Source: Lachnospiraceae bacterium UBA3863 (GTDB lineage Bacteria > Bacillota > Clostridia > Lachnospirales > Lachnospiraceae). From it: DNA of 34,721 nucleotides. The stretch lies in NCBI GenBank assembly GCA_002392385.1, contig DGGX01000147.1, forward strand, positions 1-34,721, written 5' to 3'. The notes under the pieces were generated by a model that did no database searches, was not told the origin of the DNA, and saw only the letters and a list, made by a program, of their open reading frames with translations. Each line of letters starts with the position of its first letter. The stretch's first letter is position 1. A program made the translations under genes and the position numbers. This document shows positions 8,425 to 17,800 of the stretch, one piece after another.

Positions 8425-9099
8425 ATGACCAAAGAACAGATCTTCGAATACTTCTATACCAACAGCGCCAACTTCGGTGTCCGCGACCTCCTGATCACCC
8501 TGGCCTCCGGCCTGGTGATCGGTCTCATGATCTATCTGACCTACTGGGTCACCTACCGCGGCATCTCCTACAACCGGCGCTTCAACCAGTCCCTGGTGGT
8601 GATCCTGCTGATCGCCGTCGTCATCATGCTGATGATCAGCAGCAACATCGTCATCTCTCTGGGTATGGTCGGCGCCCTGTCTATCGTCCGTTTTCGCACG
8701 GCCGTCAAGGACAGCCGCGACACGGTCTTCATCTTCTGGGCTATCGCCGAGGGTCTCTGCGTCGGCTCCCAGAACAACCAGCTGGCCCTGATCACGACCC
8801 TCTGCATCGGCATCGTCCTGATGCTGGGCAGCATCGTTCCCGCGGGCCGCAACAAGTATCTGGTGGTGGTCCGGGGCGGCCGCACGCCCATCGACAACAC
8901 CGACCTGACAAGGCGGATGAAGCCCTTCGTCCACTCCAGCCGGATCCGCAGTGCCAGCCGGGCGGATGATCACACGGAGCTCATCATCGAGGTCCGCGCC
9001 CGCAAGGATCTCACCCTCCGTCTGGCAGAGGCCGTCAACAGCGTAGAAGGTGTCGAGAGCGTCAACTGGATCTCGGAGAGCGGAGACGCCATCGGCTGA
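8425..9099 (+). CDS. DUF4956 membrane protein
   Basis: A 224-residue protein with three or four membrane spans in the first 140 residues and a soluble C-terminal domain of about 85 residues. The conserved block LGMVGALSIVRFRTAVKD after the second span is the hallmark of DUF4956. The family regularly accompanies VTC and CotH genes; its molecular role is not known to me, but passing or regulating polyphosphate across the membrane would fit. The C-terminal part (roughly 150-224) looks like a small alpha/beta, ACT-like or ferredoxin-like fold, which is inference. It lies 57 bases after the VTC gene and 28 before the CotH gene. Confidence 0.85.
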   Translation: MTKEQIFEYFYTNSANFGVRDLLITLASGLVIGLMIYLTYWVTYRGISYNRRFNQSLVVILLIAVVIMLMISSNIVISLGMVGALSIVRFRTAVKDSRDTVFIFWAIAEGLCVGSQNNQLALITTLCIGIVLMLGSIVPAGRNKYLVVVRGGRTPIDNTDLTRRMKPFVHSSRIRSASRADDHTELIIEVRARKDLTLRLAEAVNSVEGVESVNWISESGDAIG

Positions 9100-9127
9100 C
9101 ACCGCACAGCAGGTCGGATATCACAGC

Positions 9128-11848
9128 ATGAATGAATATGTGCGCAGAAAACTGAATCGCCTGAGGATCGTCAAGATCATCCTGACGCCTCTTCTCATAG
9201 CCCTGTTCGGAGCTCTTCTGTACAGGGCTGTTGTCTACTACTGGGAGCAGGATTACGGGACCCTGAAGGCCGTACTGTCTCATCTGGAAGGGGACGCTGT
9301 CACCTTCAGCGAGCCCGACGGCGTGTACGAGGGAGCGATAGACGTGGCCCTCACCATGCAGGAGGAGCTGCCGGAGGATGCCCGGATCTACTATACCTTG
9401 GACGGTACGGACCCTGTGCCGGAGGCGCTCTCCCCTGCCGGAGATCCTTCGAACGGTCCGGAAGACGCGCCGGAAGGACAGGGCAGCACGGAGAGATATT
9501 TTGCCCCCGTCCATCTGTCGGCGGACACCGCCGCCGTGACCATGGTGACCATGAAGGCCTGCGTCTGCTGGCAGGGAGAGTGCAGCGACGTCCAGACCCG
9601 CTACTATCTTCTGGCCCGGGACGCCGAGGCCTACGCGGCCCTGCAGGACATGTACACCGTGGCCGTCACCGCCCCGGAGGAGGCTCTGTACGACTATGAG
9701 ACCGGGATCCTGGCGGACGGCGCCCTGCACGATGCCGCCCTGGAGCGCCGGGAGGCAGATCCGGAGGCTCCCAACCCGGAGGGCATCGGCAACTGGTCCC
9801 AGGAGGGGCCGGAGTGGGTACGGGCCGTGCATCTGTCCGTCTTCTCCCCCGAAGGCTCTCTCCTTCTGCAGCAGCCGGCCGGTCTGGCCGTTTCCGGCAA
9901 CATTTCCCGCCGCCGCGCCCCCGTCTCCCTGGTGGTGACCTCGGGCAGCGTATACACCCAGGCCTGGGCAGAGGGCATCGCCGGGGCCATTCCCTCCCTG
10001 ACAGAGGCGGATTCTTCCGAGGACCGGGAGACAGCGGATGCGGCGTCGACTGCCGATGCCGCCCTGGAGGATCCCCGCTTCTCCCTCAATCTCTTCACCC
10101 CCGGCGAGGAGGACGTCCACTCCTATGTCACGGAGTACCGCAAGCTCCGTCTGCGCTCCATGACCCAGATCTACCGGGATATTCAGACCGCCTTCTTCTC
10201 CCGCATCGCGGCGGAGAGCGGTCTTGCCGGCGTGGCCACCAACCGCCGTGCCCTGGTCCTGATCAACGAGGAGATCCACAGTCTGGCGGATCTCCAGCCC
10301 AACTATACAGGCGGCTGGCTGGCCCGCCGCTTCTCTCTTCCGGAGGGCGACGCCGTCGAGACGGTCAAGGGCTCCGACGAGGAGATCCTCTCCGCCATGG
10401 GCGTGCGCGGGCTCTTTCGGGGAGATCTGCAGACAGAAGCCGGCAGACAGGCCCTGGAGGCTGCCGTGGATATGGACGACCTGCTCCTCTATTACGCCGT
10501 GGAGATCCTGTCCGATAACCGTGACTGGCCGGCTAAAAATACCGAGGCCTGGCGCTACCTTCCCGGGCTGGAGGGCAGCGGCAGCGCGGGGTACATATCC
10601 CCGGCGGACAATCCCTACGCGGACGGACGGATCCGTTTCCTCCTCTTTGATCTGGACAATATCTACATGGGTGCCAGGAACAACGTCCTCTTTCAGACGG
10701 AGATCCTCTCCGCCCTTATGGAGGAGGAGGACGGTATCTTCTCCACCCTCATGAAGAGTGATTACTACCGCCGCCGCTTCGAGACCGTGGTCTGCGACCT
10801 CCTGGATACCACCTTCCGCACATCCTACCTGCTGGATACCTATGATGAGATCTACCGGGAATACCGGCAGCAGCTGCAGGCCCTGGATCTGGCCGACGCC
10901 GAGCAGCTGGAAGCCCTGGACCAGAACGCGGAGGGACGCCGGCAGGGCATCGAAGAGCGGGAAGAGATCTTCCGGGGCCTCATGGAGGACCTGCTCCTGC
11001 CCGGCGAGGCCGGGAAGGAGGTACAGGAGACTTCCGTCTCACTGCGCAGCCTGCTGCCCTACCGCATCACCGCCCGCCAGGGCGTAACGCTGCAGTGGGG
11101 GACCCGGAAGCTGACGGGCGAGGGCACCGCGGAGGGCCGCTATTACGCAGACTGCGAGGTGACTCTGACGGCACGGCCGGCTCCCGGCATGCTCTGGGAC
11201 GGCTGGACCGTCAACGGCCGCAGACTTGCCGCCGACGACCCCGCTGTGTCCGCGGACGGCCTGCAGCTGGATCTGGGGAGACTCCTGCGGAATATGGCCG
11301 CGGAGACAGAGACCGGGACCGGCCGTTCTGTCCTGACCGTGCAGGCCCATGTGCATCAGGCGGAGGCGCCTGCCCTGGTCATTTCCGAGGTGTCCTGTAA
11401 GGACGGACGGGACTGGGTCACCCTCTACAATGCCGGTACGCTCCCGGTCTCTCTGGGCGGCTACCAGCTCTTCAACACCAGCGCCCAGGCCTACAACGAT
11501 CTTCCCAACAAGACCCTGGAAGCCGGCGCGGAGATCCGCTTCTGCAGCAAGCAGAGCATGCTGGCCCAGGTGGGCGGCGGCCTTCTCAGCTTCCGGATCC
11601 GGGAAGGAGACGGGATCTACCTGCTCAGGAAGAATTCCACAGAGCCCGAGAGCACGGAGACCGGCTATGAGGATACCCTGGCCCCTGCCGCAGCAGCCGG
11701 CACGGACACGCCCGTCTTCCCTCATGCAGCCGTGATCGACCATCTCACCGTCCCCCGCATGTGCGACGGAGAGATCTACGGCCGGCAGAAGGACGCTTCC
11801 GGGGCCGTCACCGCTTCCTACAGCTTCACCCTCACGGAAGGACAGTGA
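9128..11848 (+). CDS. CotH-family protein with chitobiase-like and lamin-tail domains
   Basis: A large envelope protein of 906 residues with one N-terminal anchor (about 13-38). In order: a chitobiase/hexosaminidase C-terminal-like beta domain (about 58-190, YYTLDGTDP), a CotH kinase-like core (about 240-600, with LYYAVEILSDNRDW, a NTEAWRY segment and LFDLDNIYMG near 505), an InlB-repeat-like strand region (LTARPAPGMLWDGW) and a lamin-tail domain from about 748 (VISEVSC, DWVTLYNAG, LGGYQLFNT). CotH proteins phosphorylate Ser in spore-coat proteins; for this membrane-anchored branch the substrate is unknown. ATG 9128 is chosen because the anchor follows it and longer versions overlap the DUF4956 gene. 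The ribosome site is weak. Confidence 0.82.
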   Translation: MNEYVRRKLNRLRIVKIILTPLLIALFGALLYRAVVYYWEQDYGTLKAVLSHLEGDAVTFSEPDGVYEGAIDVALTMQEELPEDARIYYTLDGTDPVPEALSPAGDPSNGPEDAPEGQGSTERYFAPVHLSADTAAVTMVTMKACVCWQGECSDVQTRYYLLARDAEAYAALQDMYTVAVTAPEEALYDYETGILADGALHDAALERREADPEAPNPEGIGNWSQEGPEWVRAVHLSVFSPEGSLLLQQPAGLAVSGNISRRRAPVSLVVTSGSVYTQAWAEGIAGAIPSLTEADSSEDRETADAASTADAALEDPRFSLNLFTPGEEDVHSYVTEYRKLRLRSMTQIYRDIQTAFFSRIAAESGLAGVATNRRALVLINEEIHSLADLQPNYTGGWLARRFSLPEGDAVETVKGSDEEILSAMGVRGLFRGDLQTEAGRQALEAAVDMDDLLLYYAVEILSDNRDWPAKNTEAWRYLPGLEGSGSAGYISPADNPYADGRIRFLLFDLDNIYMGARNNVLFQTEILSALMEEEDGIFSTLMKSDYYRRRFETVVCDLLDTTFRTSYLLDTYDEIYREYRQQLQALDLADAEQLEALDQNAEGRRQGIEEREEIFRGLMEDLLLPGEAGKEVQETSVSLRSLLPYRITARQGVTLQWGTRKLTGEGTAEGRYYADCEVTLTARPAPGMLWDGWTVNGRRLAADDPAVSADGLQLDLGRLLRNMAAETETGTGRSVLTVQAHVHQAEAPALVISEVSCKDGRDWVTLYNAGTLPVSLGGYQLFNTSAQAYNDLPNKTLEAGAEIRFCSKQSMLAQVGGGLLSFRIREGDGIYLLRKNSTEPESTETGYEDTLAPAAAAGTDTPVFPHAAVIDHLTVPRMCDGEIYGRQKDASGAVTASYSFTLTEGQ

Positions 11849-11862
11849 CCCGAGTGTCCGCG

Positions 11863-11906
11863 GCGCCTGCCTGCTTTTTGACACCGGCAGGCGCGCATGC
11901 TAAAAT
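11863..11906 (+). promoter_or_regulatory. Promoter whose -35 box lies in the loop of a perfect hairpin
   Basis: GCGCCTGCC (11863-11871) and GGCAGGCGC (11886-11894) are exact inverted repeats. Their 14-base loop contains TTGACA (11878-11883). A 17-base spacer ending in TGC leads to TAAAAT (11901-11906), a near-consensus extended promoter for the gene at 11955. No T-run follows the stem, so it is a poor intrinsic terminator for the CotH gene. Confidence 0.65.
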
Positions 11907-11954
11907 GAGTGCGTTTATTACTTGTTATTGCGACATCACCGGGAGGAGACACAT

Positions 11955-13448
11955 ATGGTTTACCTCTGTGCTATAGTGGGCTGGATCCTTCTGCGCCCCA
12001 ACAGCAGACTGCAGAAAAGGGCAGTGACTGAAAACAGCATTTGGACCGCTCTCGCCAGGGCGGTCTTTATTGTGGGTACCATCATCCTGCTGGTCTGGCC
12101 CATGAAGCTGGCATCCCGCTGGAACGGTAAGATCCCGGAATGGCGGAACCAGTACGAGGTCATGGCCCGGGCCCTCCGGGACGGACACATCGATCTCAAT
12201 TATGACGACGTGGATCCCCGCCTTGAGGAGATGGAGAATCCCTACGATCCGGAGGCCCGCAAGGAGGCCGGGGTCAAGGTCCACTGGGATTCTGCCTATT
12301 ATAAGGGCAAGTACTATCTGTACTTCGGCATTGTGCCGGTCCTGCTCCTCTTCCTGCCCCACCTGCTCATCCGGGGCACCTCCCTGGTCACCTGGAAGGC
12401 CACGGCCATCTTCTCGGCCTTCATCGTCCTGGGCCTTTTCGCCCTGCTGCGGCTGATCGCGAGACGCTTCTACCCCCGCATGACCCAGGGCCTTCTTCTG
12501 GTCCTGTCCACGGCCTGCTCCTTCCTGAGTCTCTGGTACGCCACCGCGGCGCCGGCCCTCTACTGTACCGCCATCGTCGCGGCCATCGCCATGATGGTCT
12601 GGAGCTTCTATTTCTATTTCCGCGCCGTCTTCGTGGAGCAGCGGGAGTCCCTGCAGGGCCTCTGGGCCTTCCTGGGCGGCGTCTGCGGCGCCCTGGCCGC
12701 CGGCTGCCGGCCGCCGATCGCCGTCGCCAACCTTCTGGCCGTCCCGCTGGTGATCACCTTCCTGCGCACCCGCAAGGTGACCTCCCGCACCATCCGGCAT
12801 GTGGTGTATGCCATTCTGCCCTATATCGTCGTCGCCGCCTGCCTCATGGTCTACAATTACGTCCGTTTTGAGAATCCCTTTGAGTTCGGACAGGTCTACC
12901 AGATGACGGTGGCCGACCAGCACGCCTACGGAAGCCTCTTGGAGACCTTCTCCCTCTCGGATACACTGAAAGGACTGCAGAGACAGTTCCTCCGGGTGCC
13001 GGATTATAAGCGGGCCTTCCCCTGGCTCCGCTTCGGGGGCGCCTATTTCAACTTCCCCATCCTGCTGGCCTCCTTCCTCCTCTTCCTGCCGGGCTCTGTG
13101 AAAAGCGCCCACCGGGAGAAATGGTTCGGGACCCAGCTCATGCTGCTGGCCCTCCCCTTTATCATCTCGACGCTGGATGTTCTCTGGTCTCCCTACCTGC
13201 TGGAGCGCTACCGCATGGACATCTACTGGCTCATGGCCATCGCCGCCTTCATCGCCCTCGCGGCCATCTATGAACGGATCCGCTCCCAGCGCGCCGCCGC
13301 CGTCTTCCGCGGTGTCGTCACGGCCGCAGCCATGGTCACCATCCTGTGCAGCGTGCTCTTCTTCCTGGTGCCCAACGACGCCAACTACACCCAGGAAGTC
13401 CCCGAAGCGTTGGATAAGATCCGGCGGATCATGTTCCTGATCCCCTGA
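11955..13448 (+). CDS. Polytopic membrane protein, GT-C glycosyltransferase-like
   Basis: About 497 residues with some ten to twelve membrane spans. After the first spans comes a hydrophilic loop with two acidic clusters (LNYDDVDPRLEE) and the segment AYYKGKYYLYFG before the next span. That layout is seen in GT39/PMT-like membrane glycosyltransferases that use lipid-linked sugar donors outside the membrane. A GCRPPIA segment follows in the middle. No donor or acceptor can be inferred. The start is ATG 11955, directly after GGGAGGAG; an in-frame ATG at 11922 lacks a ribosome site. It has its own promoter and is followed by the acyltransferase gene, so both may decorate envelope glycans. Confidence 0.68.
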   Translation: MVYLCAIVGWILLRPNSRLQKRAVTENSIWTALARAVFIVGTIILLVWPMKLASRWNGKIPEWRNQYEVMARALRDGHIDLNYDDVDPRLEEMENPYDPEARKEAGVKVHWDSAYYKGKYYLYFGIVPVLLLFLPHLLIRGTSLVTWKATAIFSAFIVLGLFALLRLIARRFYPRMTQGLLLVLSTACSFLSLWYATAAPALYCTAIVAAIAMMVWSFYFYFRAVFVEQRESLQGLWAFLGGVCGALAAGCRPPIAVANLLAVPLVITFLRTRKVTSRTIRHVVYAILPYIVVAACLMVYNYVRFENPFEFGQVYQMTVADQHAYGSLLETFSLSDTLKGLQRQFLRVPDYKRAFPWLRFGGAYFNFPILLASFLLFLPGSVKSAHREKWFGTQLMLLALPFIISTLDVLWSPYLLERYRMDIYWLMAIAAFIALAAIYERIRSQRAAAVFRGVVTAAAMVTILCSVLFFLVPNDANYTQEVPEALDKIRRIMFLIP

Positions 13449-13470
13449 TGTTCCTGCTTTCGTAAATCAG

Positions 13471-13513
13471 GCGCCCCCGGGTTTTGACACCGGGGGCGCT
13501 TCAATGTTAGCAT
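13471..13513 (+). promoter_or_regulatory. Second promoter with -35 box in a perfect hairpin loop
   Basis: GCGCCCCCGG (13471-13480) and CCGGGGGCGC (13490-13499) are exact inverted repeats with the nine-base loop GTTTTGACA, so TTGACA (13484-13489) fills the loop. An 18-base spacer ending in TGT leads to TAGCAT (13508-13513), before the acyltransferase ATG at 13548. Same design as the site at 11863-11906. Confidence 0.6.
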
Positions 13514-13547
13514 GATACAGAAAATCAACGCTCTGTGAGAGGCTGCC

Positions 13548-14546
13548 ATGAAAAAACTTTCTCCGGAAATCGATATCCTCAAGGGTATTGCCATTGCCCT
13601 GGTCCAGCTGGGCCACGCCATCATCATCTACCCCATCGATCTCAACACCATCCCCTGGTGCAATTATCTGCACTGGTTCGTCAGCTCTGTCCATCTGCCC
13701 CTGTTTTTTGCCGTCTCCGGCTTCTGTTTCTCCTTCCGGGGCTGGCATAGCCATATCACGAAAAAGGCCAGGCGTCTCCTGGTCCCCTATCTGACCTTCG
13801 GACTGGGCAACGCGCTGGCCAATGCTCTCTTCAGTTCTTTCGTAAACAAACCCATGTCCTTCTCAGGTGCCCTTCTGGCCCTGCTGACGGGTAAGAATGT
13901 ATGGTTCCTCTACACCATGCTCATGCTCTTTATCGTGTTCCCGCCCTTCCGCGCCATCTTTGAAGAGCGTCCCCGGGCTTACTATGCCCTGGTCCTCGTG
14001 GCGGTCCTGCAGCTCTTCGCCTTCTGGCCCGGCCTCTTCAACATCGACCGGCTGGTCCTCTATCTCTTCTATTTCGCCCTGGGCTATACCCTGAAGAACG
14101 TATTCCGGACAGATCCCGCGTGTCAGGCCCGGCTGGCGGCCGGTCTGCGGCGGCCGGCTGTGATCCTCTTCACGCTTCCGGCCTGGCTGCTCCTGGTCGG
14201 CGGGCAGATCCTCACGGAGACGGTCTCCTTCCCGCTGCACCGGATCATTTCCATCGCGGCGGCCCTTACAGGCGGTATCTGCATCCTCAGCCTGGTCCTG
14301 CGCCGCACGGGCACCCCCGTCATGCGTTTTCTGGAGCAGGTCGGTCAGGCTTCCCTCCAGCTCTACCTCTTTAACGGCTATTTTCTCACCGTCTCGCGCA
14401 CGGTCCTGGTCCGGGTGCTGCATGTCAGCTCGCCCTTCATCATCATACCTGTCAACTTCGCGGTCATCTTCTTCGTGGCCTACGGCTTCATCCGCCTGGT
14501 GATCAAGCCTGTACGGCTCTTCCGCTTCCTGACGGGCGATGCCTGA
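13548..14546 (+). CDS. Membrane acyltransferase, acyltransferase_3 family
   Basis: A 332-residue protein with about ten spans that starts with the family pattern: EIDILKGIAI, then a histidine in QLGHAI (the usual conserved His at the end of span 1) and LPLFFAVSGFCF in span 2, followed by basic KKARRLLVPYL. Such enzymes move acetyl or other acyl groups to sugars of cell-surface polymers, often O-acetylation. The acceptor is unknown; the neighbouring glycosyltransferase-like gene hints at glycan modification. Start ATG has GAGAGG upstream. It converges on the Pce-like gene, and the 270-base gap is taken up by a long palindrome. Confidence 0.85.
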   Translation: MKKLSPEIDILKGIAIALVQLGHAIIIYPIDLNTIPWCNYLHWFVSSVHLPLFFAVSGFCFSFRGWHSHITKKARRLLVPYLTFGLGNALANALFSSFVNKPMSFSGALLALLTGKNVWFLYTMLMLFIVFPPFRAIFEERPRAYYALVLVAVLQLFAFWPGLFNIDRLVLYLFYFALGYTLKNVFRTDPACQARLAAGLRRPAVILFTLPAWLLLVGGQILTETVSFPLHRIISIAAALTGGICILSLVLRRTGTPVMRFLEQVGQASLQLYLFNGYFLTVSRTVLVRVLHVSSPFIIIPVNFAVIFFVAYGFIRLVIKPVRLFRFLTGDA

Positions 14547-14609
14547 AACTTGATGGACGGAGTCAGGGACATCTGGCAGCCAGTATCCATTGCCTTCCTC
14601 GCGAATATC

Positions 14610-14812
14610 AAAAAAGGGGGGTATCGCATCATAACACATCGATACGCATAAAAGATTCCTCAGAAGCCCTTCGGAAACGCCGGTACTTCATTTTTCCGAG
14701 CCACAGGCAATGGAAAAATGATAGTATCCGCTGCGTTTACGACGGAGCGAGAGCGTGCCTCCGAGGAATCTTTTATGCGTTTTAATATGCCTAATGCGAC
14801 AACCCCTTTTTT
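14610..14812. terminator. 203-bp imperfect palindrome, bidirectional terminator at its base
   Basis: The gap between convergent stops holds a nested inverted repeat. The base is A6 (14610-14615) plus a G run and TCGCAT, pairing with ATGCGA, CCCC and T6 (14794-14812), so each strand ends in a U-run. The middle is an exact 18-bp repeat (14644-14661 with 14763-14780). The inner arm pairs AAACGC (14675-14680) with GCGTTT and CATTTTTCC (14689-14697) with GGAAAAATG (14712-14720). Termination in both directions is likely; the extra length is unexplained. Confidence 0.7.
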
Positions 14813-14816
14813 ATTA

Positions 14817-17800
14817 CTATTCTTCCGTCGTGAAGGTGGCCTTCACGGCCGGCGCCTTGCCCTTGGTGAGGACGCCGGAGGAGTTAAAGGTGTAGGTCTT
14901 GCCGCTGATCGTCTGCTTGCCGGTGACCATGGCGCCGCTTGCGTTGAAGTAATAGGTCTTACCGTCGATGCGGATCCAGCCGGTCTGGGCCACGCCCTTG
15001 TCGCTGGCATAATACCATTTCCCGCCGTACTTGACCCAGCCCTCGCGGAGCTTGCCGGTACCGTCAAACATATACCGGGTACTGCCGATCTTGGTGCTGC
15101 CCTTGGCCACGGAGCCGTCCGCCTTCACATACTTGCGGATGATCTCCACGATATCCCCGTCTGCCGCGGGTTCTGTGCCTTCCGTACCGACGATGCTTCC
15201 CTCGGTCCCGGCGTCGAGCGCGGGATCTGTGGTCGCCAGGCTATCCGTGCCATCCGTACCGGTGTTCTCTTCCGTCTCCGCGGGCTCCCTGCGGATGATG
15301 AATTCCTTCCAGCCGGAGGAGACTGCGCCGTCATCCCCCACCAGATATTCCACCTTGCCGATGGTGAAGGACCCGGTCCGCATGATGCCGCCATTGGTGA
15401 AGTAGTAGATCTTCTTGCCGATGGTCTGCTTGCCGGTAGCCCTGACGCCGCTGGACTTGAAGTAGTACCAGTTGCCGTTCATCTGCTTCCAGCCGGTCAC
15501 CTGCGCACCGTTCTCATTGGCATAGTAGTAATTCTTGCCGATCTTGACCCAGGCGTTGGTCCGAAGAATGCCGCTGCCGTTGAAGAAATAGTATTTGGTG
15601 CCGATCTTGGCCCGGCCTGTGGTGACCGTGCCGTCGCTCTTGCAGTAGGCCTTCAGACCGTTGTGGGTCTTCCATCCCTTGCCTACGGCACCGTCCGTGC
15701 CGGCGAAATAGGTCTTCTTCCCTATCTTGAAGGAGCCCTGGCGCATGACACCGGCGCCGTTGAAGTAATAGGTCTTCTTGCTGATGGTCTGCTTGCCGGT
15801 GACTGCCGTGCCGTCGCTCTTCAGATAGCTCCAGCTCGTGCCGCGGTGCTGCCAGCCCTTGAGCATGTGGCCGTCCTCTGCGAAGCAGTACCAATTGGTG
15901 ACCTTGGTCTTGACTTTCTTCTTCTTGACGGTCTTGATGACTGTCTTAGTGATTTGCTGCCAGCCGGTCTGCATGGCGCCGCTGCCGTTGAAGTAATACT
16001 TCTGGCCGCCGATGGTCTGCCAGCCGGTCTTCATGACGCCAGTAGCGGCATCCATGAAATAACGGACGCCGTCGATGTCCTGCCAGCCTCTGGTCAGGTG
16101 CGCGTTCTCGTCAAAATAGTACCAGCTGCTGCCGATCTTGTTCCATCCGGTGGCAAAAGTCCCGTCGGCATTGACGTAAAAGGTGTAGTAATCCTTGGTG
16201 ACCTTGTCCGCGTACCAGCTGTAGAAGCCGCCCTGGGTCTGCACATACTGCAGGGCCTTGGCGCCGAACTGTCTGGCCACGCCGTAGCTCTTCATCTCGA
16301 TCTCTCCGCCGGTGAGGTCGGCGACCAGAGCCATCTTCTGCTGGTTCTGGTAGTAGATCGCGGTCCCCTTATCTGTCAGATAGTAGTAACTGGGCAGCTC
16401 GTTGACTGTCTTCAGGGTCTTGCTGATGACATAGATGGAAGGCTGCATGTTGTCCAGCGCTTCCTTGCTGCCGGCATTGAAGGCACCGTGGTGACCGGCC
16501 TTCATAATGTCGACCGTTCCGAATTCCTCGGCGATCAGCGCGGTCATATCCTGCTCCAGGTGGTTGGAGGACTCCATATCCGCTGTCAGCAGGACCCGCC
16601 GCTCCGGATCTGTCTCCGTCGCCGCCTTGGTGACCAAGGTGATAATGCTGTTCTGATTCTCGTTGCCCAGCTTATTGTAGGCCATATCCTCCGGATTGTC
16701 CGCTGACGGCTTGTGGAGGTTGAAGAGCCGGATCTCAAAATCGCCGAAGCTGAAGGTGATGCGGTCGGCCAGGGCGGACCGCTCGTCCGTCTCATAGACG
16801 GCTCCCAGAGGCGCCAGCGACTCTTCCGTGGGGGCATTGACGTCCAGAAGGGAGGCTCCCTTGCTGGTCACGGCCTTCCGGGCCCGGGTCACAAGCTCTC
16901 CGTTATACCACTTTTTGACCTCTTCGTTCTTGATATAGGAGTAATCCTTGAAGATATAGACCGTCGTGCTGTCGATAAAGGACTGTCCCTCGGCGTTCAG
17001 GGCCCTGACCAGCTCCGGAATGCCTCCGATATGGTCGGAATGGGCGTGGGTGCCGAGGATGAAATCCAAGTGCAGGACGCCGATCTCCTTGAGGTAGCCC
17101 GCCAGAACGGTCCCGTTCATTCCCTTCTCATTGAAACCGAGACTGCTGTTGGAGGGGTTGGACGCGTCGATCAGGCCGAACCGTCCATTGCTCTCGATCA
17201 ATATAGCATCGCTCGAGTGCGCGGCAGCCGTCTCCCCGATGAAATGGATCATGTCCCGCACGCTCACGATGGGAGCGGGCTGCTCAGGCTCCCCTGTCCC
17301 GGGATCCTGCGGATCGGCGGGATCCGTCGTGCCGGTCTCCGTGGTCTCCTCGCTGCCGGGCTCTGTCACCTCCGTCGTTCCCGTAGTCTCGGGCTCGGCC
17401 GTGGTCACGGTCGTCTGGGTCTCCGTAGCTTCCGTGGAAGTCTCTGTACCGGTCTCCGTGCCCTCGCCGCTGCCGGAATTTCCGGTGTCTTCCGTCTGCG
17501 GGGCCGCGGCGGTCGTCTCTTCCGTTCCCTCCGTCGGTGCCTGTGTCGTTCCTTCGGTAAGGTCCGTGCCGGCTGTCTCCTCCTCCGGCAGGATCTCTGT
17601 CTGCCCCTGGGAAGAATCTTCCACGGCGGCTTCTGTCGCCTCCGCAGGTGTCTCCGTCACGGGCTCAGCGGGTGTCTCCGTCGCCGGCGCCGTATTCTCG
17701 CCGCCGGTCTGCGGCTCTGTGTTCTCTGTATTATCTGTATTGCCCTGTTCCTGCTCCTCTGTCGGCCCGGCCGTCTGCGTCCCGGCGGGCTCTTCGGCGG

